From the NCBI GenBank assembly GCA_964424545.1, contig CAYRJN010000005.1, forward strand, positions 1-44,354: 44,354 bases of DNA. The letters run 5' to 3'. Within the stretch, counting starts at the first letter, position 1. Every line of letters begins with the position of its first letter. The translations under genes were made by a program, and so were the position numbers. This stretch comes from JAUVIB01 sp964424545 (GTDB lineage: Bacteria > Calditrichota > Calditrichia > Calditrichales > Calditrichaceae). Below the pieces are notes generated by a model. It had not been told where the DNA came from and searched no databases. It saw only the letters and a list, made by a program, of their open reading frames with translations. This document shows positions 16,214 through 24,096 of this stretch, piece by piece.

Positions 16214-17503
16214 ATGAATAAAATTTTTATCAAAGCGCTGTTTCTGTTTATCGTTTTTATTGGAATAAACGACTCTTTTGCCGGTAATTCCGCAAGAAGA
16301 AAAATAACGGGTATAATCATTTCCGGTAATGAACGTACTAAAGATCTGGTAATTACGAGAGAATTACTTTTTACGGTCGGAGACGCGCCGAGCGATACGT
16401 TGCTGGAGTTTTCTAAGAATAGATTGCTGGCTCTCGGCTTATTCAGCCGGGTGGAGTTTTATTATCTGCCGTCTGAAGGCGGCGTTGATTTGTTGATACT
16501 CGTTCATGAACAGTTGCAGTTCTTTCCATATCCCATTTTTGATATTGCCGATCGTGATTGGGGAAAAATAACGTACGGTTTTGGCGTTGCTCATGTTAAT
16601 TTTATGGGATTGAATCATAAACTGAACGCGGCCATGGCCTTTGGCTATCATGCCGGGTTTAGTTTTAACTATAAAATTCCCTGGCTCGGCCTAAAAAAGC
16701 ATATGTATTTTAACTCGGTCGCTCGAAAATTTCAATCAAGGAACCGAGCGGAAAATTTTCCTGAAGATCATTTGAAGTTTTCCGTATCCCTTGGTAAATT
16801 TTGGACGCGTTATTTTTATACGATAATCGTTCCTTATTATGATCGTATCCGTGTCAGTTCAGTGGACGCTCCGTATATGTCTTCTTCAACATCGGTTGAT
16901 CATCTTACGGGTATTAGTTTCGGCGTAGGATACGACAGTAGGGATTTGGCCTATTATCCTTCTCGCGGCCTAAGAACAATGGTTGCGCTGGTTCGTAACG
17001 GGCTTTTTACGGAATATCTCGATTATTGGAAATATCAAGTCGATTTGCGTAAATATCAAACCTTTGGCGCGTTTACTTTCGCGGGTCGTGTATCGACAAC
17101 CCAGTCCGTAGGATCGCTGCCGATTTATGATCGCGTTTATCTCGGATACGGGGAGCGTATTCGCGGACATTTTTATGAAATAAACGAAGGACGTAATAAC
17201 GTAATTGCACAATTTGAAACGCGTTTCACCTTAATGAAGATTAGATATTACGCTTTGCCTGCGCCCGATTTTGTGCCGTCTTATATGATGCGTAATCTTA
17301 AATTTGGTTTAAACGGCGCTTTTTTTGTGGAAACGGGCGAGGTTTGGATACATTCCGACGAGTTAAGATTTAATCATTTGATAAGCGGTTTCGGTGCAAG
17401 TCTCATTGTCAGGTTCCCTTATGTGGAAATCTTGCGTTTCGATCTGGCTTTTGATGAGCAATTTAATGAACAGTTCATTTTTGAACTTGGCATGGCCTTT
17501 TAA
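16214..17503 (+). CDS. Omp85/BamA-TamA family outer-membrane protein, one POTRA domain
   Basis: 429-aa protein. Residues 1-24 are a Sec signal peptide. Residues 30-100 form a single POTRA domain (ITGIIISGNERTKDLVITRE, then NRLLALGLFSRVEFYY), followed by a 16-strand-type barrel ending in FIFELGMAF with the terminal aromatic. The loop-6 signature appears as ERIRGHFYEINEGRNNVIA, matching the RGF/RGY motif that inserts into the barrel lumen. One POTRA instead of five means it is not BamA itself; TamA-like or FCB-specific single-POTRA relatives are closer. Substrate unknown. The ABC ATPase follows 30 bp downstream. Confidence 0.85.
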   Translation: MNKIFIKALFLFIVFIGINDSFAGNSARRKITGIIISGNERTKDLVITRELLFTVGDAPSDTLLEFSKNRLLALGLFSRVEFYYLPSEGGVDLLILVHEQLQFFPYPIFDIADRDWGKITYGFGVAHVNFMGLNHKLNAAMAFGYHAGFSFNYKIPWLGLKKHMYFNSVARKFQSRNRAENFPEDHLKFSVSLGKFWTRYFYTIIVPYYDRIRVSSVDAPYMSSSTSVDHLTGISFGVGYDSRDLAYYPSRGLRTMVALVRNGLFTEYLDYWKYQVDLRKYQTFGAFTFAGRVSTTQSVGSLPIYDRVYLGYGERIRGHFYEINEGRNNVIAQFETRFTLMKIRYYALPAPDFVPSYMMRNLKFGLNGAFFVETGEVWIHSDELRFNHLISGFGASLIVRFPYVEILRFDLAFDEQFNEQFIFELGMAF

Positions 17504-17533
17504 GATAATGTCAAAAAGGGATGATAAATCTGT

Positions 17534-18265
17534 ATGGATGATTTAAAGGCGGTTAAATTTAGGCATGTTTCATTTAATTATCCGGACGGCATTGAAGCCT
17601 TAAAGGATATTAACCTAACTATTTACGCGAAAGAGAAAGTAGCTATTATCGGACCAAACGGCGCCGGAAAATCGACTTTTATAACCTTGTTAAACGGCGT
17701 TCGGCGGGGAGACGGAGAGATAAATATTTTGGGTCTGCCGTTGAATAAAAAAAATCTGCCGAAAATCAGATCGCTTTTGGGGATTGTTTTTCAAAACCCG
17801 GATGACCAGTTGTTTTGTCCTACAATTTATGAGGATATCGCTTTCGGTCCGTTAAACAGCGGTTTAAATGAAGCGCAGATTAAAGAAAATGTGCAATACG
17901 CTTTGAGAGAAACCGATTTAGAGGGCTATGAAGAGCGTTCTCCGTTTCATCTCAGTTTCGGCGAACGTAAGCGCGCATCCATTGCCACGATTCTTTCCTT
18001 AAAACCGCAAATAATCGCTATGGACGAACCAACAAGTAATCTTGACCCTGCGCATCGCAGAGACATAATATCATGGATAAATCAACGCAAGGAAACTTTT
18101 ATTGTTACTTCGCATGATCTTGACATGATATGGGATACCTGTTCGAGGGCGATAATTTTAAATAAAGGTAAAATTATTGCCGACGGTGCCGCGAAAGAAA
18201 TACTTAGCCGTAAAGAGTTATTGGAAAAAAATAATCTGGAGCTTCCGTTGCGCCTACAAAAATAA
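17534..18265 (+). CDS. ECF/CbiO-type ABC transporter ATPase
   Basis: 243-aa ABC ATPase most like CbiO/EcfA subunits of cobalt, nickel or vitamin importers. Walker A GPNGAGKST is at residues 40-48, the Q-loop FQNPDDQLFCPT at 86-97 (DDQ is typical of the CbiO/EcfA group), the signature LSFGE at 140-144, Walker B IIAMDEPTSNLD at 160-171 and the switch histidine in TSHDLD. No EcfT/CbiQ permease or substrate-binding subunit lies in the window, so it is an orphan here. It sits between an outer-membrane barrel gene and a sugar kinase gene, about 30 bp from the former. Confidence 0.88.
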   Translation: MDDLKAVKFRHVSFNYPDGIEALKDINLTIYAKEKVAIIGPNGAGKSTFITLLNGVRRGDGEINILGLPLNKKNLPKIRSLLGIVFQNPDDQLFCPTIYEDIAFGPLNSGLNEAQIKENVQYALRETDLEGYEERSPFHLSFGERKRASIATILSLKPQIIAMDEPTSNLDPAHRRDIISWINQRKETFIVTSHDLDMIWDTCSRAIILNKGKIIADGAAKEILSRKELLEKNNLELPLRLQK

Positions 18266-18343
18266 TGCTATGTATTCCCAAATATCCTTTGTTTTGATAC
18301 GCCTGTACTTTGGCGTTTTTCTATGACAAAATTGGAAGTCCTA

Positions 18344-19225
18344 ATGAAAAAAATCGACATATTATGCGTCGGAGCGGCGGCTTATGATTTGAGTTTTGTA
18401 ACGAAGAGCCATCCGCGTGAAGACGAAAAGATGGTTGCCGAAGCTTTTTACGCTTGCGGGGGGGGCCCGGCGGCTAATGCTGCCGTTGTCGCAAAGCGTC
18501 TCGGTTTTACTTCGGCTTTTGCCGGTTATTTGGGCAATGATATTTACGGTAGGCTGCATTTCGAAGAGTTGCAAAAAGAGGGCGTCTTAACCGATTGGAT
18601 TATTCGCGGCGAAGCGCCGACTACTTTTTCGGTGAGCATAATCAAAAAAGACGGACGGCGCTCCTTAATTAATTATCGCGGCGCCACGCCTTATCTTGAT
18701 TCGGGGAGTATCGATTTCTCAAATGTGATGCCGAAAGTTATTCTCTTTGACGGCCATGAACCCAATTTGTCTCCCGATTTAGTTGACTTTTGCAGAAAAA
18801 ATAAAATAATATCCATACTTGATGCGGGCTCTTTACATAGAGGAACGGAGTATCTTATGGATAAAACCGATTATCTGATATGTTCTCAGATTTTCGCCGA
18901 ACAATTTACACGAACAAGGAATATGCGTAAGGCTCTTAGGATATTGTCAAAATACGCGCCGAATTTGGTTTTAACCCTAGGTGAAAACGGTTTACTGTGG
19001 AAAAGAGAGAGCGATGAAGGAGCGCTGCCCGCTTTTAAGGTAAAGGCTGTAGATACAACCGGCGCCGGCGATGCTTTTCACGGCGCTTTTGCCGTTTCTT
19101 TATTAAATGGTCTGGATTTTAAGGAATCGTTACGTTTTTCTATCGCGGCCGCCGCTTTAACATGCACAAAAATCGGTGGAAGGATGGGGCTTCCTTATAT
19201 GAATGATATAGAAAGAATTTTATAA
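18344..19225 (+). CDS. PfkB-family carbohydrate kinase
   Basis: 293-aa ribokinase-fold sugar kinase. The N-terminal GG motif is ACGGGPAANAAVVAKRLG (residues 38-55), and the C-terminal signature DTTGAGDAFHG (237-247) holds the catalytic base Asp243 and the anion hole. GDGRRS-like and DAGSLHRGTEYL stretches are family-typical. The frame extends upstream to an ATG at 18323, but the ATG at 18344 is preceded by GGAAG at 5-bp spacing, so I use it. The substrate cannot be assigned; ribose, fructose, ketodeoxygluconate or adenosine kinases all share this fold. Confidence 0.88.
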   Translation: MKKIDILCVGAAAYDLSFVTKSHPREDEKMVAEAFYACGGGPAANAAVVAKRLGFTSAFAGYLGNDIYGRLHFEELQKEGVLTDWIIRGEAPTTFSVSIIKKDGRRSLINYRGATPYLDSGSIDFSNVMPKVILFDGHEPNLSPDLVDFCRKNKIISILDAGSLHRGTEYLMDKTDYLICSQIFAEQFTRTRNMRKALRILSKYAPNLVLTLGENGLLWKRESDEGALPAFKVKAVDTTGAGDAFHGAFAVSLLNGLDFKESLRFSIAAAALTCTKIGGRMGLPYMNDIERIL

Positions 19226-19618
19226 ATGCTATAAGGCTGTATTTTTAATCTTCAAGAAATGTTTGAGTTGTAGTATGTTTTGCTTTATAACTTTAAAATC
19301 TTCATAACGTTGAATATCATCTTTCGCAGATTGTTGTATTAAGTTTAAACAACAATAAGAAACAAAGTTTAGCGAATTGATTGATAAAACCCGGTCAGGA
19401 ATCTTTCGGATTCATAAATGTTACGCTTTTAAATTTTGACAAATAGATAAAACTGTTATAAATTGCGGCCTAATGTGTGAAGGTGTTTTATGAAAGATTT
19501 ATACGATAGAGAAACGATCCCAATATAAATTATGAGGTCATTTGGAAATGAATAATTCTACCTTAATAATATTTAAGAAATTAATATATTTGAAGTTATA
19601 AAAAATACGCTATGCACG

Positions 19619-19632
19619 CTTAACCGGTTAAG
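19619..19632. promoter_or_regulatory. LacI-family-type operator palindrome
   Basis: CTTAACCGGTTAAG is a perfect 14-bp palindrome with the central CG step and AACCGGTT core typical of LacI/GalR-family operators. It is the only such intergenic sequence I found in the window; AAACCGGTTT occurs only inside coding sequence. It lies about 360 bp upstream of the first gene of the glycan-use cluster. No LacI-type gene is in the window, so the regulator would be encoded elsewhere. Confidence 0.5.
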
Positions 19633-19712
19633 TAAAGACTTTTATAAAAATATAAGTAGATCATAGCTTCGCGAAGGGATTAATGAAAAATGCGCTGGTA
19701 TAATCGCCAAAG

Positions 19713-19742
19713 TGTCATTCTCCGATGAATCGGAGAATGACA
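19713..19742. repeat. Dispersed hairpin repeat, copy 2
   Basis: Perfect inverted repeat with arms TGTCATTCTCCG and CGGAGAATGACA. The centre ATGAAT can extend the pairing further. The core CCGATGAATCGG is the reverse complement of the core at 22210-22221. Confidence 0.75.
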
Positions 19743-19785
19743 AAGATGCTAATGCGGAGTTATTAAAAAACGGTTCATCATTGTC

Positions 19786-19805
19786 ATTCCTGCGCAAGTA
19801 GGAAT
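19786..19805. repeat. Dispersed hairpin repeat, copy 3
   Basis: Arms ATTCCTGC and GTAGGAAT (one G-T pair) around a GCAA loop, preceded by TTGTC. Same orientation class as copy 2. Confidence 0.6.
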
Positions 19806-19829
19806 TAAATCACGAATAGGAAGATTCAG

Positions 19830-19854
19830 ATTTCCGCTTAAAATAAGCGGGAAT
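19830..19854. repeat. Dispersed hairpin repeat, copy 4
   Basis: Eleven-bp arms ATTTCCGCTTA and TAAGCGGGAAT (one G-T pair) around AAA, followed by TACA. The flanks (AGATTCAG before, TACA after) match those of the copy at 39456-39484. Confidence 0.65.
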
Positions 19855-19994
19855 TACAACATGGGCGCAGATGTTGGGATAATTGTATGATACACAATTA
19901 TTTTTCATTGTCGATTTAATCGGACAAACTGAAATAGGGCATATACAATAAATATTTAAAAATTGTAAAGTACTATAATAAGGTTGGGTTTGCT

Positions 19995-20480
19995 ATGAAT
20001 AATAAAGCGGGTATAGGGCAATCATTATCTGAAAAATCAGCAATGGGCGTGTTAGTAATATTACGTTTGGTCATTGGGTATCATCTTTTATACGAGGGGA
20101 TGGACAAACTTTTTAATCCCCAGTGGACGTCGGCAATATTTTTATTACAATCCGATTGGCTTTTTGCCGGATTTTTTCATTTTCTTGCCAATAGTCCGGC
20201 GCTACTGAGTGTCGTTAATTTTATTAATATTTGGGGACAGATTTTAATCGGTTTTTCGTTGATATTAGGATTGTTTTCTTCCAAAAGCGCTATTTTCGGA
20301 GCCGTAATGATATTAAGTTATTACATAGCGGCGCCGCCGTTTAACGGGGGCAATATTTTTGTCGATAGGAACCTGTTGGAGTTTTTCTGTTTGTTAATCA
20401 TTTACATTTTCCCGACAGGCAATGTATTGGGATTAGATATGTTAATTGAAAAATATAGGATGCAAAAAAATGGCAGATAA
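19995..20480 (+). CDS. DoxX-family membrane protein
   Basis: 161-aa protein with four hydrophobic helices and the DoxX/DoxD signature region (RLVIGYHLLYEGMDKLFNP near residues 25-45, then GQILIGFSLILGLF). Characterised DoxD is a subunit of archaeal thiosulfate:quinone oxidoreductase; most bacterial relatives are uncharacterised. Its stop overlaps the start of the next gene, a Tat-exported Gfo/Idh/MocA oxidoreductase, by 11 bp. Tight translational coupling and a shared membrane or periplasmic task are therefore likely. First gene of the glycan-use cluster. Confidence 0.82.
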   Translation: MNNKAGIGQSLSEKSAMGVLVILRLVIGYHLLYEGMDKLFNPQWTSAIFLLQSDWLFAGFFHFLANSPALLSVVNFINIWGQILIGFSLILGLFSSKSAIFGAVMILSYYIAAPPFNGGNIFVDRNLLEFFCLLIIYIFPTGNVLGLDMLIEKYRMQKNGR

Positions 20481-22059
20481 AAATAGTTATGCTAAGGATG
20501 GTATTAAAATATCGAGAAGAGATATTCTGAAAAGTTTGTCTGCCACGCCTCTGCTTGGCGTTTTCGCATTTGATTTTTGGACCAAAAGATCGGCGGAAAA
20601 GACAAAAAAGAAAACAGCGAAATTGGATTTGGGGTTAGATAATAATAGTAAACCAAAGGCTCCCGCTGTTAGCAGAAATTTACAGCCGAAGCTGCGCATC
20701 GGCATAATCGGCGTAGGCGGTAGGGCAACAGCGCATTTAAAAGCGCTTGGTTATGTATCGCCGGACTGGTATAATGCAAAAGCAAAAAGTAAATCAATCG
20801 GCGCAAAAAAAGCGCTGGAAATGTATCATAATCAGGAGATGCTGAATGTTGAAATTGGCGCCGTTTGCGATGTGTTCGATTTGCATAGAGAGAAAGGGAT
20901 GAATTTGGCCATGCACGGCGTTCAACCCAACGGTGAGGCGTCAACTGTAAAAAACGTTAAACAGTATAAACATTATCAGGATCTGCTGAATGATAAAGAT
21001 ATTGACGCGGTAACCATAGCTACTCCTGATTTTCATCATGCCGAAATGACCATAGCCGCTGCGCAAGCGGGTAAACACGTATATTGTGAAAAAGCGATGA
21101 CCAGAACCGAAGAAGAGTTGCATGAAGTCTATCGTACGGTGAAAAACAGCAATATTGTCTTTCAATTGGGACACCAATTAAGCAAAAGCGAATCGTATAA
21201 AAAGGCCAAAGAAATTGTAGAGAAAGATATTATCGGCAAAATAACGCTGGTGGAAGTAACGACGAATCGCAATAGCCGTGCGGGCGCTTGGTATAGGGAT
21301 TTGGACAGTAACGGCAATCCCAAACCCGGTTCGGCAAAAACCATCGACTGGGATTTATGGCTGGGAAAGGCGCCGAAAGTTCCGTTTAGTCTCGACCGTT
21401 ATTACGGTTGGGCGCGCTTTTTTGACTATGACACGGGTTTAGCCGGGCAGTTGATGTCGCATGAAGTTGACGGATTGAATCAAATTATGGGTTTCGGTAT
21501 TCCTAAATCGGTAGTTGCGTCGGGCGGAATCTACTATTACGATAAAAGCACGCGCGATATGCCGGATACGTTTCAGGTCGTTTTGGAATATCCCGACAAA
21601 GACTTTACAATGTTATACAGCGCCACTCTCGCCAACAGCCGTTCGCGGGGTCGCGTTTATATGGGGCACGACGGCAGTATGGAAGTGGGGGGAACGGTGA
21701 AGTTGTATGTTGACGGAAATTCCGATAAATATAGGGATAACATAAAAAACGGGTTGATGAATCCGTCTCAACCGTTTTATGTTTACCCGCGGCAGGGGCG
21801 CAAATTGGATGGCCTGACGACGGCAACGGAAAAATATTATGCGGAACGCGGGTTGATGGATACGAAGGTCGGCGGAAAAAGTATCGATATAACACATCTG
21901 CATTTTAAAGAATGGTTAGACGTTATACGAAACGGCGGCGCAACGGCTTGTAATATTGAAAAAGCTTTTATGGATACCGTTCCCGTGTTAATGGCTCACA
22001 AATCCTATGTTGAAAAAAGACGCGTCGTATGGGATCCTATTAAAAGAATAATTGTGTGA
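20470..22059 (+). CDS. Tat-exported Gfo/Idh/MocA-family oxidoreductase
   Basis: 529-aa NAD(P)-binding sugar oxidoreductase. Residues 14-36 carry a twin-arginine signal (ISRRDILKSLSATPLLG), followed by a charged spacer to about residue 74. The Rossmann fold begins LRIGIIGVGGRATAHLKAL (residues 75-93). HVYCEKAMTRTEEEL corresponds to the conserved EKP motif, with Ala in place of Pro, and the C-terminal alpha/beta domain binds the sugar. Tat export fits a protein that must carry bound cofactor across the membrane, as in glucose-fructose oxidoreductase of Zymomonas. I start at the ATG 20470, with AGGATG upstream, inside the end of doxX. Likely oxidises or rearranges a sugar in the periplasm; substrate unknown. 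Confidence 0.88.
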   Translation: MADKNSYAKDGIKISRRDILKSLSATPLLGVFAFDFWTKRSAEKTKKKTAKLDLGLDNNSKPKAPAVSRNLQPKLRIGIIGVGGRATAHLKALGYVSPDWYNAKAKSKSIGAKKALEMYHNQEMLNVEIGAVCDVFDLHREKGMNLAMHGVQPNGEASTVKNVKQYKHYQDLLNDKDIDAVTIATPDFHHAEMTIAAAQAGKHVYCEKAMTRTEEELHEVYRTVKNSNIVFQLGHQLSKSESYKKAKEIVEKDIIGKITLVEVTTNRNSRAGAWYRDLDSNGNPKPGSAKTIDWDLWLGKAPKVPFSLDRYYGWARFFDYDTGLAGQLMSHEVDGLNQIMGFGIPKSVVASGGIYYYDKSTRDMPDTFQVVLEYPDKDFTMLYSATLANSRSRGRVYMGHDGSMEVGGTVKLYVDGNSDKYRDNIKNGLMNPSQPFYVYPRQGRKLDGLTTATEKYYAERGLMDTKVGGKSIDITHLHFKEWLDVIRNGGATACNIEKAFMDTVPVLMAHKSYVEKRRVVWDPIKRIIV

Positions 22060-22148
22060 CGGAAATGGCTTTAAAGGGAAATTTCATTAATTGTCTCCCT
22101 ACACATTCACTTTAAAAAAGGAAATGGAAAGCTATGCTGTCTTTGCGA

Positions 22149-22181
22149 ATATTACCTGCAAGCGAGGGAACGCGGTAATAT
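22149..22181. repeat. Inverted repeat with 17-nt loop
   Basis: Arms ATATTACC at 22149-22156 and GGTAATAT at 22174-22181. Adjacent to the next hairpin and probably part of the same mosaic repeat. Confidence 0.45.
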
Positions 22182-22200
22182 CTCCAAAGGAGACCAAGAA

Positions 22201-22247
22201 TTTCCGCTACCGATTCATCGGAGTCGTAATGACAGGCGTAGCGGGAA
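22201..22247. repeat. Dispersed hairpin repeat, nested copy 5
   Basis: Outer arms TTTCCGCTA and TAGCGGGAA enclose an inner hairpin CCGAT-TC-ATCGG and the tail GTAATGACAGG. It shares the TTTCCGCT arm with the copy at 19830 and the CCGAT core with the copy at 19713. Confidence 0.55.
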
Positions 22248-22368
22248 GAAGAGATACCCGAGCTATAATTAATGGATAGCTCTTTCGTCATCTTGTGCAG
22301 AGAAGAAGGGTGATATTACTTTTTGAAATTCCGATATAATTTAATAAAAAGGCAGTAAAGGAGTTTTT

Positions 22369-24048
22369 ATGGAGAGCGGCTTTCACTGGTTGGATACGTT
22401 GGTTGTATTGATATATTTTTTCGGCATAACGGGATACGGTGTTTGGCTTACCAAACGTGTTAAAAGCAGCGACGGTTTCTTTAGAGGAGAACGATCCTTT
22501 AATAAATGGATCATGATCGCTCAGGGCTTTGGCGCCGGAACGCATTCCGAAAATTTTGTAGCGCAGACGGGAGCCAGCTTTCAAATGGGTTTTGCAGCTA
22601 TATGGTATCAATGGAAAAATATGGTTATCACGCCTTTTTACTGGTTGATTGCCCCCTGGTACAGGAGAAGCGAGCGCACAACCGTAGGTGAAATCGTCGA
22701 AGATCGGTACGGCAGAAACATGGCCGTATTTTATTCCGTTTTTGCCATCTTATTTTTCATTTTTGCGCAAGGCGCTATGTTAAAAGGCGCCGGCAAAGTA
22801 ATATCTGTCGCCACGGGCGGGATGGTGTCGACGGATGGCGTGGTTTACGGAATGACCGTTGCTTTTATTATTTACAGTTTTTTCGGCGGATTGGTTTCTT
22901 CCGCTTATGCAACCTTTATCCAAGGTCTAATGATAATCGTTCTTTCCGTAATGTTGATTCCGCTCGGTTTGAATGAGATCGGCGGCGTATCGGCCATGAG
23001 ACAGGCTTTACCCGCTAATTTTTTTGATCTGTTCAGCCCTGAATTGGGTATTGGCGCATTTACCATTGCCATGCTGGCTTTGAACGGCGTAGTGGGAATA
23101 ACGGCGCAGCCTCATATGGTATCCATGTGCGCGACGGGTAAAACGGAACGCGACGGCAGAATCGGCCAAACATACGGCTCCTTTGTAAAACGCGCGGTTA
23201 CCATCGGCTGGGCGTTCACCGGCTTGATCGTTGCCGCTCTCGTTATCAAAAACGGTCAACATCTTACCGACCCCGAAGACGCTTTCGGGTATGCGACTAA
23301 AATTCTGCTGTTTCCGGGCCTAACCGGATTGATGGTCGCGTCCATTCTTGCGGCCAATATGTCTTCGGCTTCCAACTTTATGGTTAATACGGGCGCGCTT
23401 TTTACTCAGAATTTTTATAAAGAATTCATTAATAAAAGTCCAAGCGATAAACAATTACTAATGACCGGTCGCATATCGAGTTTGTTGTTAACGCTGCTTG
23501 GCGTCCTTTTTGCCATCTATGTGAACAGTGTTTTGCATGCATTTTTGTTTATCGAAACCATTGCCGCTTTTATGGGCATTATGATTTTTGCCGGCGTTTT
23601 ATGGAAACGGGCTAACCGCTACGGGGCAATTTCCGGCGTTTCGGCGGCTTTTATTCTTTATTATTATTTAAACTATGCCGCCACGGGGAAAATGGAAATC
23701 GTTTATAAATGGCAGCCCGAACCTTTCGGCTGGGCCATGTTAGTCGGATTTATTGTTTTAATTGTCGTCAGTTTACTTACAAAAGCGGAAGAGCCGCAGC
23801 GAATAGACGCTTTCTTTAATAAGATGCTGTTGCTTTCCGATGAAGACCGTATAAAAAACGGACAAAAACCCTTAGCGGCCGACTTGGGTCATGATTTATT
23901 GCTGTTGGATTTACCGTCATGGTTTAAGGCCGAGCGTTGGAAAGGTTTTTTTAAACGTTATAGGGAAGATTTATTGGGATTTATTTATGCATGGTTGTTT
24001 GTCGGAGCGTTACTTGTTTTAGCCTGGGCTGTGCTGCAAATAAAATAA
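22369..24048 (+). CDS. Sodium:solute symporter (SSS family)
   Basis: 559-aa protein with about 13-14 membrane helices and the SSS fold. It begins WLDTLVVLIYFFGITGYGVW; GFGAGTHSENFVAQTGASFQ corresponds to the helix-1 substrate and sodium region, TVGEIVEDRYGRNMAV to the conserved loop, and LAANMSSASNFMVNTGALF to the helix-8 sodium-site serines. Within this cluster a sugar, uronate, amino sugar or sialic-acid-like compound is the likely cargo, imported with sodium. The ribosome binding site AAAGGAG precedes the ATG. The next gene follows after 48 bp. Confidence 0.93.
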   Translation: MESGFHWLDTLVVLIYFFGITGYGVWLTKRVKSSDGFFRGERSFNKWIMIAQGFGAGTHSENFVAQTGASFQMGFAAIWYQWKNMVITPFYWLIAPWYRRSERTTVGEIVEDRYGRNMAVFYSVFAILFFIFAQGAMLKGAGKVISVATGGMVSTDGVVYGMTVAFIIYSFFGGLVSSAYATFIQGLMIIVLSVMLIPLGLNEIGGVSAMRQALPANFFDLFSPELGIGAFTIAMLALNGVVGITAQPHMVSMCATGKTERDGRIGQTYGSFVKRAVTIGWAFTGLIVAALVIKNGQHLTDPEDAFGYATKILLFPGLTGLMVASILAANMSSASNFMVNTGALFTQNFYKEFINKSPSDKQLLMTGRISSLLLTLLGVLFAIYVNSVLHAFLFIETIAAFMGIMIFAGVLWKRANRYGAISGVSAAFILYYYLNYAATGKMEIVYKWQPEPFGWAMLVGFIVLIVVSLLTKAEEPQRIDAFFNKMLLLSDEDRIKNGQKPLAADLGHDLLLLDLPSWFKAERWKGFFKRYREDLLGFIYAWLFVGALLVLAWAVLQIK

Positions 24049-24096
24049 AAAAACTATTAAAACAGTCATTTTAAATGAGAGAGGCGGTAAAAATTT

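Larger units (their letters stand above)
19226..19994. other. Long intergenic region: operator palindrome and hairpin cluster
   Basis: 769 bp without a convincing gene. The first half is AT-rich and featureless. At 19619-19632 is a perfect LacI-type palindrome, and from 19713 to 19854 three consecutive hairpins of the dispersed repeat family. The glycan-use cluster starts at 19995, so this is likely its promoter and 5' leader. Confidence 0.65.
22060..22368. other. Intergenic region with hairpin repeats inside the sugar cluster
   Basis: 309 bp between the oxidoreductase and symporter genes. It holds an inverted repeat ATATTACC / GGTAATAT (22149-22181) and a nested hairpin (22201-22247). No coding remnant was recognised. 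It may separate the cluster into two transcripts or act as an mRNA-processing site. Confidence 0.55.

Noticed and set aside
19713..19854. CRISPR-like repeat cluster
   Set aside because: Only three hairpins with differing sequences and no uniform spacers; no cas genes nearby.
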